A stretch of DNA of 25,978 bases from Planococcaceae bacterium UBA3370 (GCA_002360295.1 DEQI01000040.1:1-25978); one strand, 5' to 3'. Shown: positions 6,839 to 14,837, counted from the first letter of the stretch. The notes: generated by a model not told the origin, from the sequence alone. Made by a program: numbers and translations.

Positions 6839-7485
6839 TCAAATTGCAACCGCAGCCTGAATTTTTTCTATAGCGGTTGTTAATGCTACAATTGAATTTG
6901 TTGTCTCATACTTTCCAATATCCAAGGAATGATTTGCATTTCGAATAATTTCTATGTTTAAATTCGAATCTTTTAGTTGCTCCATTTGATTTGAATTGAA
7001 TATAGGATCTTTATCCCCTATGACTAAAAGTTCTTTGTGTTTGCTATTTAATACTGATTCAAATATGGATTCAAACTGTAACAATGGTGTAAGAAGAATC
7101 ATTGTAGCATCTACATATTCCTCTTTTTTCATGAGGTGCATAGCAAGCGGTATTGTTCCAAGAGATTTGCCTAAAAAAGGATTTTGCTATATGGAAGATG
7201 ATGAAGGACTTCCGATATGACAGGTTGAATATCATTCATCATTCTATTAGACATTTCTTCAACAGGCTTTTCCGACCAGCCTCCTTCATAGGAATAGTGG
7301 ATATGAACAACATCAACATTATTTTCAAGCATGACCATCGTAGAGTAATAAAATAATGGTTTATCATAATTGTATCCTGAACCCGAAAACATAAAGCAAA
7401 TCGTTTTAGACCCGTTATCAATATGCGTATAGCGAATCGTTTTATCTTCTAAATGAATCTCTTTTTTATTATCTTTCCCTCCCAA
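6839..7485 (-). pseudogene. Alpha/beta hydrolase interrupted by a single frameshift
   Basis: Two minus-strand frames together make one hydrolase of about 215 residues. The N-terminal part (7485-7171) contains FSGSGYNYDKPL and ends HLPYSKILF then a stop. The C-terminal part (to 6839) continues in the next frame with GKSLGT, the nucleophile elbow, then a GDKDP acid loop and NANHSLD with the catalytic histidine. The break lies in a run of six T on the coding strand (7178-7173); one more T would read ILFLGKSLGT without interruption. The start appears to be TTG 7485 with GAGG 11 bases upstream. The lesion may be a true pseudogenising deletion, a sequencing error in a homopolymer, or slippage-restored expression. 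All catalytic motifs are intact otherwise, which suggests a recent event. Confidence 0.8.
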
Positions 7486-7539
7486 TTGCTAAATAACCTC
7501 TATTTCCTAGAAAAATAATCCCCCTATTGTTGTAGCGGA

Positions 7540-8460
7540 CTACTCATTATAGTTAGTTTCATACCAACCTGGTTGTATTTTATTGAAATAATCATGATCT
7601 TTTAATATAATATTTATTTTTTCTAGCATATTGTCTATGTCATCTTTAGCCACTTTTAGCGTCCATACAATCGATGAAAATATACTCATTGCCAAGTAAA
7701 GCGCGTACAAGCTCCAAAATTCTTCCGAAGGGTCTTCTCCGTTGAAATAACCTTTCATTTGGCCTATCGAAAAAGGAATACTGATATTTCTTGTAAACAT
7801 TCCGACTTTTAAAAACTCATGAAAAGGATCCCCATAATCGTAACGGTCAAAATCAATAATCCCTGCCAAATAACCTTTTTTAATGATGAGATTTGCTGGA
7901 TGAAAATCATCATGTTGAAATATATTCGGACGCTCTAACATTAAATCTATATGTTGATCAATAAATTTCATTATCTTTTCATCATGTTCAAATCTTATGC
8001 CACCATTTTTATAACATTCTATATACCGATCATGTTTAGCTCTTTTTCTTTCATACCATGATTGAATATGATTAGGGGCTTGTAACTGATGCATCTTTTG
8101 AAGTTCTTTACCCGCTTCAAATCCAATTTTAAATTGATCAGAGGGAGACATCAGAGGTAATGCTTCTTCTCCATCTTTACCTTCAATAAATGTGGATATC
8201 ATATAGCCCTTTCCTTCAACCTTTCCCACATCAACTGCTCTCGTTGTTTTTACATTTAAAGCTTGCATACTCTCTAAAATCTTTACTTCATTTGTTTTCA
8301 CATCTAGCTGATTAATAGGAAACAATCTTAGTAAATACTTTTCTGCAGAGTCTAGTAAAGTAATACTATATTTTTCCTCTAAGGAAAATCCTTTGTTGAT
8401 TTTTATTATTTGCCGATGATTTTTTAATATAGTTATTTCTTTTACTATTTGTTCAATCAT
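7540..8460 (-). CDS. APH-family phosphotransferase (aminoglycoside/choline kinase-like)
   Basis: A 306-residue protein-kinase-like phosphotransferase. The catalytic loop reads HDDFHPANL at residues 183-191, giving D185 as base and N190 as metal ligand, and is followed by IIDFDR, the DFG-equivalent, about 15 residues later. The N-lobe has a LLRLFP strand with the likely ATP-binding arginine/lysine region near residue 45. Such proteins phosphorylate aminoglycosides, choline, homoserine or other small hydroxyl compounds; the sequence does not match a classical resistance enzyme closely enough to name a drug. ATG 8460 is preceded by CGGAGG at 7 bases. It is the first gene of the minus-strand run that continues with the two hydrolases (54-base gap). 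Confidence 0.85.
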   Translation of the reverse strand: MIEQIVKEITILKNHRQIIKINKGFSLEEKYSITLLDSAEKYLLRLFPINQLDVKTNEVKILESMQALNVKTTRAVDVGKVEGKGYMISTFIEGKDGEEALPLMSPSDQFKIGFEAGKELQKMHQLQAPNHIQSWYERKRAKHDRYIECYKNGGIRFEHDEKIMKFIDQHIDLMLERPNIFQHDDFHPANLIIKKGYLAGIIDFDRYDYGDPFHEFLKVGMFTRNISIPFSIGQMKGYFNGEDPSEEFWSLYALYLAMSIFSSIVWTLKVAKDDIDNMLEKINIILKDHDYFNKIQPGWYETNYNE

Positions 8461-8840
8461 GCGTTACCTCCGTAATTAAAGTCTCTACCTAACTATATGA
8501 AAACGACTGTCACGGATCGAATTGTTCCAGTTATAGGAAATTATATCATATACTTTTTGCACAATCTCCAAAAACAGGCTATAAAAACCTATTTATTGAA
8601 CAGTACAATCACCCTAAAATGCCTAGAACTACAGCATTTGCTTATATCTTGTATTGTAATTATTCATTTGAATGAAAAAAGACCACAGTCCAGTAAAATA
8701 CCGAACAAACGGTCTTAAATTTTTCATTTATCTTATTTTCAGTCTACCAGAAAAGATAGTAATCCCTAGTATTTGTTAAGAATTTTATATGTCAAAGTCT
8801 AAAATTACTGTACCCATTACTTGAATAACAGTAAAAACGA
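8461..8840. other. Intergenic stretch, 380 bases
   Basis: It holds the start region of the kinase gene, a terminator at 8675-8716 and otherwise AT-rich sequence. A 73-codon plus-strand frame at 8497-8718 has no ribosome site, lacks recognisable composition and runs through the terminator, so I do not call it a gene. No convincing promoter was found for the kinase. Confidence 0.5.
8675..8716 (-). terminator. Terminator, copy 1 of a shared-core pair
   Basis: On the minus strand AAGACC/GGTCTT form the outer stem. An inner stem TTCGGTA/TACTGGA pairs fully only with G-U wobbles, which fixes the orientation as minus. GGTCTTTTTTC follows. It would end the transcript of the permease remnant at 8841-9071. 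The inner core is nearly identical to that at 9526-9567. Confidence 0.7.
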
Positions 8841-9071
8841 TTAACTCAATTCCATCGAACCTTTTGAACGGGCTAAATACTCTGCATAGCGAATACTAAT
8901 AATACCTATCGCAAAAAATGTGCAACCGAGTAAAAATTCCTCTGTTAGTAATCGGTATAACATGGATGTATCCCCCTCATTCACAATCGCTTTCGTTAAT
9001 TCCACACCTCTCGTCAACGGGAAAAAATATGCTACATTACTCATCCAACCGGGCATCAGCGCCATCTTCAA
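8841..9071 (-). pseudogene. ABC-2 type transporter permease, C-terminal remnant
   Basis: About 72 residues read like the last part of an ABC-2 permease: LMPGWMSNVAYFFPLTRGVE, a loop, then one final membrane helix and a basic tail. Full-length permeases are about 240-380 residues, and this piece lacks the earlier five or so helices. Only unrelated codons and a stop (9105-9107) lie upstream in frame, and the first possible start is TTG with no ribosome site. No partner ATPase gene is nearby. I read it as a decayed fragment. Its terminator is still present at 8675-8716. Confidence 0.65.
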
Positions 9072-9218
9072 GTTCTGACAAAATTCATTTATAACAGTTA
9101 GATTTCATAATGCCTCGGTTCATATCCATTAACCACTTTAGTCACGAACAATTGAATGAGATTTATAAAATAGTAAATGATAAGGGCAATAAGATAAGTT
9201 CTATTTCGAGGTGATTTG

Positions 9219-9506
9219 ATGAAGCTTATACTAGTTGTAATGAGTATTTTATTACCAATTGCAATGTATGTCCTGCAAAGATTTTTCAAGAAAATTCGAA
9301 TCTTATTTCATAGCATTGCTATTTTTTCAGCTCTTATTTTCGGAAATATTGCATCGCTAGCCATTTATGAAATTCTTAAAGACCAAACTGTTTTTATGAC
9401 AAATATCCATGCTATTTTCTTAAATCCTTATTTTTTAATTACAGGAGGCTATTTAGGGATATACATTTTGTACCGACTGCTCATGATAATTGAGGCCGAA
9501 TCATAA
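9219..9506 (+). CDS. Small three-helix membrane protein
   Basis: A 95-residue hydrophobic protein with about three membrane helices (residues 2-22, 28-52 and 66-90) and a basic loop between the first two (QRFFKKIRI). GAGGTGATTTG precedes ATG 9219 at good spacing; the TTG one codon upstream is too close to that site. Several Bacillales genomes carry small hydrophobic proteins of this sort without assigned function; I do not recognise a named family. It is a lone plus-strand gene between the permease remnant and the convergent cyclophilin gene. Confidence 0.65.
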   Translation: MKLILVVMSILLPIAMYVLQRFFKKIRILFHSIAIFSALIFGNIASLAIYEILKDQTVFMTNIHAIFLNPYFLITGGYLGIYILYRLLMIIEAES

Positions 9507-9525
9507 TAGCTCTTGTTATGCATCT

Positions 9526-9567
9526 AAAAAAAGACCTAAGTCCAGTATTACCGAACTAAAGGCCTTT
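9526..9567 (-). terminator. Terminator of the cyclophilin gene, copy 2 of a shared-core pair
   Basis: On the minus strand an outer stem AGGCCT/AGGTCT and an inner stem AGTTCGGTA/TACTGGACT (with G-U pairs) are followed by a run of seven U. It lies 24 bases past the cyclophilin stop. The plus strand also has the hairpin but a weaker T-tract, so it may also slow the convergent transcript. Confidence 0.75.
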
Positions 9568-9590
9568 ATATTTATCAGTTATTCAATTGC

Positions 9591-10253
9591 CTATTTCAGA
9601 ACTTTTGGATCAGGATAATCAAAGCCCTTTGTATCTACTTCAACCTTCTTCATTCGTTGATCCTCTAAAGGCTTATCCAGACTATCTCGATCAGCAGCCA
9701 CTATAGCATCTACTGTTTCCATGCCTTCAATTACTTTCCCGAAAGCAGCATATTCCCCATCAAGAGAGGGTGCATCCTCTACCATAATAAAAAATTGTGA
9801 GCCTGCTGAGTTCGGATCTTGGGCGCGAGCCATTGATATTACTCCGCGTTCATGTAGCAAATTATTGTCAAACCCATTTTCCGAAAACTCACCTTCGATG
9901 GAATAACCAGGTCCTCCTGTTCCAATCCCCAAAGGATCGCCACCTTGAATCATAAAGCCAGGAATAACACGGTGGAAAATTAAACCGTCATAATACCCCT
10001 GTTCAACTAATGAAATAAAATTCGCTACCGTATTAGGTGCAACGGTAGGCTCTAATTCAATCACTATCTTCTCATCATTTTCCATTGTAATGGTAACTAT
10101 CGGATTTTCTTTCACTTCTGATGGATAATCTGTTCTTTCATCTGTAGCCTCAGCTGTTGTCACATCATCAGCTGATGATCCACAACCAGTTAAAACGAAT
10201 GCTAGAACCATTAGGCTAAAGACGAAACTAAATGCTTTATATCGTGCGAACAT
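9591..10253 (-). CDS. Peptidyl-prolyl cis-trans isomerase, cyclophilin-type lipoprotein
   Basis: A 220-residue exported foldase. A lipoprotein signal peptide ends in the lipobox LTGC with Cys24, followed by a Ser/Asp/Thr-rich linker to about residue 48. The cyclophilin domain contains FHRVIPGFMIQGGDP, SQFFIMVEDAPSLDGEYAAFGKV and the conserved VANF segment. It should sit on the outer face of the cytoplasmic membrane and assist folding of secreted proteins. The start ATG 10253 has GAGGAG about 12 bases upstream. It is monocistronic, with a consensus -10 promoter and its own terminator. The domain call is secure; client proteins are unknown. Confidence 0.94.
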   Translation of the reverse strand: MFARYKAFSFVFSLMVLAFVLTGCGSSADDVTTAEATDERTDYPSEVKENPIVTITMENDEKIVIELEPTVAPNTVANFISLVEQGYYDGLIFHRVIPGFMIQGGDPLGIGTGGPGYSIEGEFSENGFDNNLLHERGVISMARAQDPNSAGSQFFIMVEDAPSLDGEYAAFGKVIEGMETVDAIVAADRDSLDKPLEDQRMKKVEVDTKGFDYPDPKVLK

Positions 10254-10291
10254 ATTCTACTTCTACTCCTCTATATCAATTTGCCTCTATT

Positions 10292-10321
10292 ATTATAATA
10301 CAAATAGAGTAGACTAGCCAA
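10292..10321 (-). promoter_or_regulatory. Sigma-A promoter of the cyclophilin lipoprotein gene
   Basis: On the minus strand a perfect TATAAT (10297-10292) lies 18 bases from TTGGCT (10321-10316), four of six to consensus. The start of transcription would fall about 30-40 bases before the ATG. Confidence 0.65.
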
Positions 10322-10405
10322 AATGGCCGTTAATAAGGATTACAAATTTTATTTTAAAGAATAGAGTATTAAATTCTATGTTCTCTATCCAAGAAAACGC
10401 TAATC

Positions 10406-11626
10406 TTATTCACTTAAGCCAATAGGCAAATAATAAGATAGATTATTGGTAATCTTTCCCCCGACTCTATAACCTATGGCTCCAGCTTTTCCGTTCAACA
10501 GAAAACTGCCTAACAATAAGCTTCCTTTCTGCATCCCCTTCTCACTATTAAATGAAATCGTAGGATGCTCGATATATTGCTGATAAACTGCCACATATTC
10601 CGAATAAGACCGCTGCTTATCTGAATAGATTAACTCACCATCCTTGCTAAATATCTCTACTGTGTCTCCCTCTCTACCAAATGCAGGCTTTTTCACATAA
10701 GAAGTACCTTTTTGTAAAAAGGGATGTTGTTCAAGATACGTTGGAAGGAAATATTCATGAATCCATCTATGCTCTTGCGCTGTAAAAAAGGGATGCTGCT
10801 CCTCATGTAGTCCCCAAATAACTGCCTGTACTACTTTATTTTGAAGTAAAAAGGAGGAAGGAGGATTGATAATGGCTAGTTTATTTTCCTCAACAAGCTC
10901 CAATAACCATAAGCCAATTGGATTCCCTTCTGTATCTTTATCCATTATCAAATTTTCAATTGGAAACGTTTGACGATACAAAACATCAATCTTCTTCCCG
11001 TCTTCATCAAAAAGCCCTACACCTCTTTGGATTTGTAGCTTATGAAGTGGTGTAAATTTAGATGGTCTTATCCCCTTTTGAAGGTATAATACAGTATAAT
11101 AATCCTCCATGTGATCCTCATGCGCTGTAAAAACAATATGAGACGTTTTCTTATTTGTACTAGCTAGTATACTATCGGAAACAGCCGTTCGAAGCAGCTG
11201 CTCAAACCCCTCATTAGGATTCCCTACCCCAAATTCTTTGCATATCAATCCATTTATTGAAAATAACTCTTTAATAAACGTAGGTGTATCTGCATTCATT
11301 TCAATGCATTTATAGCTATCTTTATATGGAATTAGATCAAGTCGAGCAATAACACTCTCGACGGGAAGCGTTTTTAGTCTTATAAAGGAAAGTGTCTCCG
11401 ATGGAAATCCCATTTCTAGAAGGGTTTCATCGGGCACTTCTCGAAGTAAAGCCCCCATCTTATAAAATATAGAACCTATTCGCTCGCTTATTAGACGAAT
11501 TTTAGTAACCTCTGCTTGAGGCAAAAAAGCTATATCATACAGTGCATATTCTTCTCCGTACAGATCCGCCCAAAAGCCATCTATTTTTCCATAAAACTGC
11601 TGTCGCTTTTTTATAGGATCCATCAT
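10406..11626 (-). CDS. Glutathionylspermidine synthase-like ATP-grasp ligase
   Basis: A 406-residue protein of the glutathionylspermidine synthase C-terminal (ATP-grasp) family. It begins with the family-like stretch DPIKKRQQFYGKIDGFWADLYGEE in two parts, has KCIEMNADTPTF near residue 108, and a C-terminal ATP/metal region with KKPAFGREGDTVEIF near residue 315 and LGSFLLNGKAGAIGYRVGG. No amidase domain is fused, as in E. coli YjfC/YgiC but unlike the bifunctional Gss. Such enzymes form an amide bond between a carboxylate and an amine; free glutathionylspermidine is not expected in most Bacillales, so the substrate is probably different. The first ATG (11626) is six bases after the upstream stop with only GAGAG as ribosome site, suggesting translational coupling. 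It is the last gene of the four-gene operon. Confidence 0.85.
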   Translation of the reverse strand: MMDPIKKRQQFYGKIDGFWADLYGEEYALYDIAFLPQAEVTKIRLISERIGSIFYKMGALLREVPDETLLEMGFPSETLSFIRLKTLPVESVIARLDLIPYKDSYKCIEMNADTPTFIKELFSINGLICKEFGVGNPNEGFEQLLRTAVSDSILASTNKKTSHIVFTAHEDHMEDYYTVLYLQKGIRPSKFTPLHKLQIQRGVGLFDEDGKKIDVLYRQTFPIENLIMDKDTEGNPIGLWLLELVEENKLAIINPPSSFLLQNKVVQAVIWGLHEEQHPFFTAQEHRWIHEYFLPTYLEQHPFLQKGTSYVKKPAFGREGDTVEIFSKDGELIYSDKQRSYSEYVAVYQQYIEHPTISFNSEKGMQKGSLLLGSFLLNGKAGAIGYRVGGKITNNLSYYLPIGLSE

Positions 11627-11631
11627 TTACA

Positions 11632-12087
11632 TCAGCTCTCTTCTACATCCGTTACGTATATGACGTATACGCCTCGGTCTTCATCAATTTCTGTAGAAGT
11701 AACTCGTCTTTGTCCGATTCCCGGAATATCCACTATATCCTTTAATAGAAAGCGAAGTACATCAAAATGCGAGCTACAAGGAATCCTTGAGATTAATCGA
11801 TAATTTTCTCGCTCATTTGGGCTTCGAAACTCCACATGTATTCCTTCTCCTCGAAAACTTCTTTCATCTTCACCTGATAAATTTCTTCCTAGCTCTTTCA
11901 CTACTAAAACGTCATAGTCGCCATCCATCTCATTAGAAATGAGTTCATATTGAGTGCCTTTTATAATAAAATATGTACATAATTGTCTGGCGTAACATTC
12001 ATCTACTCCTACATTTGGAACCATATATTCATACAATGGCTCATAATGACCATTACCTTTATCCTTATAGTAAATTAACTGTTTCAA
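11632..12087 (-). CDS. Unrecognised soluble protein in the ATP-grasp operon
   Basis: A 151-residue, acidic, soluble protein with no signal peptide or membrane helix. It contains two cysteines early (DECYARQLC, about residues 31-36), another near residue 104 (PCSSHFDVLRFLL) and a C-terminal beta-rich segment (RGVYVIYVTDVEES). I do not recognise a family. The start is TTG 12087, with AAGGTGGGAG upstream; an overlapping ATG is in another frame. It begins 18 bases after the DUF350 gene and ends 5 bases before the ligase ATG, so it is almost certainly part of the same pathway. It could be an accessory or substrate-recognition subunit; that is only inferred from position. Confidence 0.75.
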   Translation of the reverse strand: MKQLIYYKDKGNGHYEPLYEYMVPNVGVDECYARQLCTYFIIKGTQYELISNEMDGDYDVLVVKELGRNLSGEDERSFRGEGIHVEFRSPNERENYRLISRIPCSSHFDVLRFLLKDIVDIPGIGQRRVTSTEIDEDRGVYVIYVTDVEES

Positions 12088-12105
12088 TCATTCTCCCACC
12101 TTATG

Positions 12106-12504
12106 TTAGTACGATAAACACTTTGCTAAAATCCAACCTACTGCTAGTGATAACGAAAGAAGCAATGTTCCGACCGCTCGATTATCCTCTTCAATCGCTT
12201 TTTGAATGCTAAAACGGATAGTCACTACTTCTGCTATAATAAACACAATAATTTGAGACACAATTCCGATTACGCCCCATATTGCCATATCCATTAAAGA
12301 TATAGAATATTCAGCTGCAGCGCCTAACACAAGTGCCAAACCCAACACTTTTCCACCAAGAAGCATAGCTGCTGATACATTTTTCTCAGCGATTAATTTA
12401 AATTCTTTAATCTTTGGGGTACTGATCGCAAATAAAGCCATGCCTATAAGTAGTAGTAGCAAGGCAACTCCTATATAAGCTAAAAAATTAATATATAAAT
12501 TCAC
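12106..12504 (-). CDS. DUF350-family membrane protein
   Basis: A 132-residue protein with four membrane helices (about residues 5-27, 45-67, 70-92 and 108-130). The polar pieces fit DUF350: TPKIKEF and EKNVSAAMLLGG before helix two, and IEEDNRAVG before helix four. The E. coli family member is YjfL. GTG 12504 is the start, with AAGGAGG 6 bases upstream; the overlapping ATG runs straight into TGA. DUF350 genes commonly sit beside glutathionylspermidine-synthase-like ligases, as here. Its molecular role is unknown. Confidence 0.88.
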   Translation of the reverse strand: MNLYINFLAYIGVALLLLLIGMALFAISTPKIKEFKLIAEKNVSAAMLLGGKVLGLALVLGAAAEYSISLMDMAIWGVIGIVSQIIVFIIAEVVTIRFSIQKAIEEDNRAVGTLLLSLSLAVGWILAKCLSY

Positions 12505-12533
12505 ATGAATCCTCCTTTTTAACTATCATTTTT

Positions 12534-12869
12534 TTAACCGCCATAGCTTTTAGATCCACTACCAAATCCTGAGCTTGTTTGACTTTCACCTTTAGAAGAG
12601 GAACTATTTTTATTGCTTTTATCATCACTGCTATTTAAAAGTGAATTTTTGTCCTTATAATAATGGCCACCATAGAAATAATGACCATGGTAGGTTGAGT
12701 TTGAATCGTCACATACATAAACTCCTTCATCGTCATCCCAGTCCCAATCTCTACAATTTTGATCAGTAGGTTGTGAAGGACGTTCTGCATTGGACGAACC
12801 GCATCCTGTCAACCCCAGTGCAAGTGCAGTGGTGGTCACGCCCATCATTACTTTTTGTGTTTTCCTCAT
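12534..12869 (-). CDS. Small lipoprotein with Ser/Gly-rich tail (YjfM/YgiB-like context)
   Basis: A 111-residue lipoprotein: signal peptide with lipobox GLTGC, Cys23. The middle holds acidic and aromatic low-complexity sequence, including CRDWDWDDDEGVYVCDD with two further cysteines and HGHYFYGGHYYKDK. The last 40 residues are mainly Ser, Lys and Gly, ending SGFGSGSKSYGG. The Gly-Phe-Gly and terminal Gly-Gly ending recalls the C-termini of E. coli YgiB/YjfM (DUF1190) proteins, which are encoded beside the same type of ATP-grasp ligase. The start ATG 12869 has AAGGAGGGG at good spacing. It is first in the operon. Role inferred: anchored acceptor or partner of the pathway at the outer membrane face. 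Confidence 0.8.
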   Translation of the reverse strand: MRKTQKVMMGVTTTALALGLTGCGSSNAERPSQPTDQNCRDWDWDDDEGVYVCDDSNSTYHGHYFYGGHYYKDKNSLLNSSDDKSNKNSSSSKGESQTSSGFGSGSKSYGG

Positions 12870-13040
12870 TATTTCCCCTCCTTCCTTTACCTTTACACAT
12901 GATAACTTACGAACTTACTTCCAAAAAGATTCAGAAATATGACTACCATCAAAAAATATTAAAATTTAAATCAAACTATTACGTATAGATGATTTTCTTA
13001 TCAATTTACAAAACCACTCAATGAAACCAATTTTTATCCA

Positions 13041-13070
13041 TTGAAATTAGCTACAAATTTAATAGATAAT
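13041..13070 (+). promoter_or_regulatory. Probable sigma-A promoter of the GH18-SLH gene
   Basis: TTGAAA (13041-13046) lies 18 bases from GATAAT (13065-13070), about 35 bases before the ATG. An alternative -10, TAGATA at 13063, gives a 16-base spacer. TCAATG/CATTGA flank the -35 region as a 6-bp inverted repeat. Confidence 0.45.
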
Positions 13071-13105
13071 TGATTCGGAAAAATCTATTACAAAGGAAGA
13101 AAGTT

Positions 13106-14716
13106 ATGAAGAAGATACTAAAAAAATATGTAATAATCCCAGCAATGGTCACTGCTTTATTAGCTTCTCCATTTAGCGCTGTTGCCTCAAACGACATACA
13201 TATGTCCTATTTATATGGCGGAACGACTAGTACTTACATAAAAAATATTGATTTAACTCAAGGCACACTTAATACAGCTACACCATTATTTTACGAATTA
13301 AATGCTGACGGCAGTCTGAAATCTTTAGTAGATGAGAATTTAATAAAAGAATTAAAAAGTAGAGGATTAAAGGTTGTACCATTTATATCTAACCATTTTG
13401 ATCGTAAATTAGGCCAAACGGCGATGAATAATCGAGAAAAGTTAGCTACTCAACTAGCCAATTCGATCGTGAAATATAATTTAGATGGTATCGATATTGA
13501 TATAGAAAATTTAAATCATACAGATAAAGCTGCGTTTACAGATTTCATCCGATTATTACGCGAGAAATTGCCAAAAAGTAAAACATTATCAATAGCAGTT
13601 GCGGCAAATCCAAACGGATGGACAGCTGGATGGCATGGTTCATATGATTATTTAAAATTAAGTGAGTATAGTGATTACTTAATGTTAATGGCCTATGATG
13701 AAAGTTGGAGTGGTGGTCCAGTTGGTCCGGTCGCTAGTTTATCCTTTGTTGAAAATTCAATTAAATATTTATTAAAGCTAGGTGTTAAATCGAATAAAAT
13801 AGTTTTAGGACTCCCTTTCTATGGTCGAATTTGGAAAGATAGTGAAGCAACAGGAGGCTATGGTATCGCGAATAACGCTATTAAAAGTATCGTGAATAAA
13901 TATAATGGAAAATACTATTTTAATAATACTTACAAATCTCCTTATGCGAAATTCACCGTAAAAAGCAGTGATTCTCCTACATACATTGGTGGCAAACAAC
14001 TAACACCGGGAAATTATACAATTTGGTACGAAAACGATTTATCTTTAAAATATAAATTAAGATTAGTAGAAAAATACAATTTAAGAGGAACTGGTAGTTG
14101 GCAATTAACTCAAGCAGATACAGGAATATGGAAGTTCTATTCTGCTTGGGCGAATGGACAACATAATTTTATAGATTCAGAAAATCATTGGGCTGAAAAT
14201 GATATTATGGCGATATACCGAAAAGGTTGGATTAGCGGTAAAACCGAATACACGTATGATCCAAATGGTTATTTAACAAGAGCACAAGCTACTGCTATTT
14301 TAGTAAGAGCAATCGGTTTAGACAACACGAACGAAACAGTACCTAACTATTTTAAAGATGTTCCAACAGACCATTGGGCAAAACGAGCGATTGAACTTGT
14401 ACATAAATACAATATTGTAAATGGAACAGATGAAGGTATTTTTGAACCAAGTGCTAAAATTACAAGAGCACAATTAGCTGCTATATTATCGAGAATATTA
14501 GATTATCAAGTAGATAATACGAATGTATCCCCTTTTTATGATGTTCCAACAACTTTCTGGGCATATGAAGATATTTTAAAACTAAGTAGTAAAGGCATTA
14601 TAAGAGGGAAAGAAGACGGTGGATTTTACCCATCTGATAATGTAACGAGAGGACAAATGGCCGCGATGGTGAATCGTGCAAGTACAGATTTAGAGAATTA
14701 CTCAGCCAATAAATAA
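13106..14716 (+). CDS. Secreted GH18 glycoside hydrolase with three SLH domains
   Basis: A 536-residue cell-surface enzyme. A signal peptide is likely cut after AVA at residue 27. A GH18 domain follows (about 30-345) with the full catalytic motif DGIDIDIEN at 127-135, acid Glu134, plus MAYDESW near residue 203 and LGLPFYGRIW. Three SLH domains follow (about 354-405, 417-470 and 480-530), each with the FxDVP/FIDSE...HWA start and an LTRAQ/ITRAQ/VTRGQ end. The catalytic domain is most like YaaH/SleL-type N-acetylglucosaminidases of Bacillus, which act on peptidoglycan; chitin cannot be excluded. SLH domains bind pyruvylated secondary wall polymer, so the enzyme should stay on the wall. ATG 13106 follows AAGGAAG; the open frame extends 12 codons upstream without a site. 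Confidence 0.92.
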   Translation: MKKILKKYVIIPAMVTALLASPFSAVASNDIHMSYLYGGTTSTYIKNIDLTQGTLNTATPLFYELNADGSLKSLVDENLIKELKSRGLKVVPFISNHFDRKLGQTAMNNREKLATQLANSIVKYNLDGIDIDIENLNHTDKAAFTDFIRLLREKLPKSKTLSIAVAANPNGWTAGWHGSYDYLKLSEYSDYLMLMAYDESWSGGPVGPVASLSFVENSIKYLLKLGVKSNKIVLGLPFYGRIWKDSEATGGYGIANNAIKSIVNKYNGKYYFNNTYKSPYAKFTVKSSDSPTYIGGKQLTPGNYTIWYENDLSLKYKLRLVEKYNLRGTGSWQLTQADTGIWKFYSAWANGQHNFIDSENHWAENDIMAIYRKGWISGKTEYTYDPNGYLTRAQATAILVRAIGLDNTNETVPNYFKDVPTDHWAKRAIELVHKYNIVNGTDEGIFEPSAKITRAQLAAILSRILDYQVDNTNVSPFYDVPTTFWAYEDILKLSSKGIIRGKEDGGFYPSDNVTRGQMAAMVNRASTDLENYSANK

Positions 14717-14732
14717 ATCTCTGCATAGTTAT

Positions 14733-14782
14733 AAACTGCACTACAATGGTTAGACACGCTCTACTATTGGGTGCAGTTTTTA
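14733..14782 (+). terminator. Terminator of the GH18-SLH gene
   Basis: AACTGCAC/GTGCAGTT with an inner CAAT/ATTG pair enclose a long loop and are followed by TTTTTATAG on the plus strand, 17 bases past the stop codon. Confidence 0.75.
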
Positions 14783-14805
14783 TAGTACTTAAATGCACAT
14801 AATTC

Positions 14806-14833
14806 ATTTATTTCGGCATTAACCGAAATAAAT
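14806..14833. repeat. Perfect 11-bp inverted repeat
   Basis: ATTTATTTCGG and CCGAAATAAAT flank a 6-base loop (CATTAA). No U-run follows on the plus strand beyond TTTG. It lies between the GH18 terminator and a GC-rich repeat-like patch, and could be part of the same intergenic element. Confidence 0.6.
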
Positions 14834-14837
14834 TTGT

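Noticed and set aside
8494..8509. ATGAAAACGACTGTCA, resembling a catabolite-repression (cre) box
   Set aside because: Two mismatches at conserved positions of the consensus and an unclear position relative to any promoter.
8497..8718. 73-codon plus-strand frame after the kinase gene
   Set aside because: No ribosome site, runs into the terminator at 8675-8716, no recognisable content.
9098..9289. 63-codon minus-strand frame opposite the small membrane protein
   Set aside because: Overlaps the better supported plus-strand gene and lacks a ribosome site.
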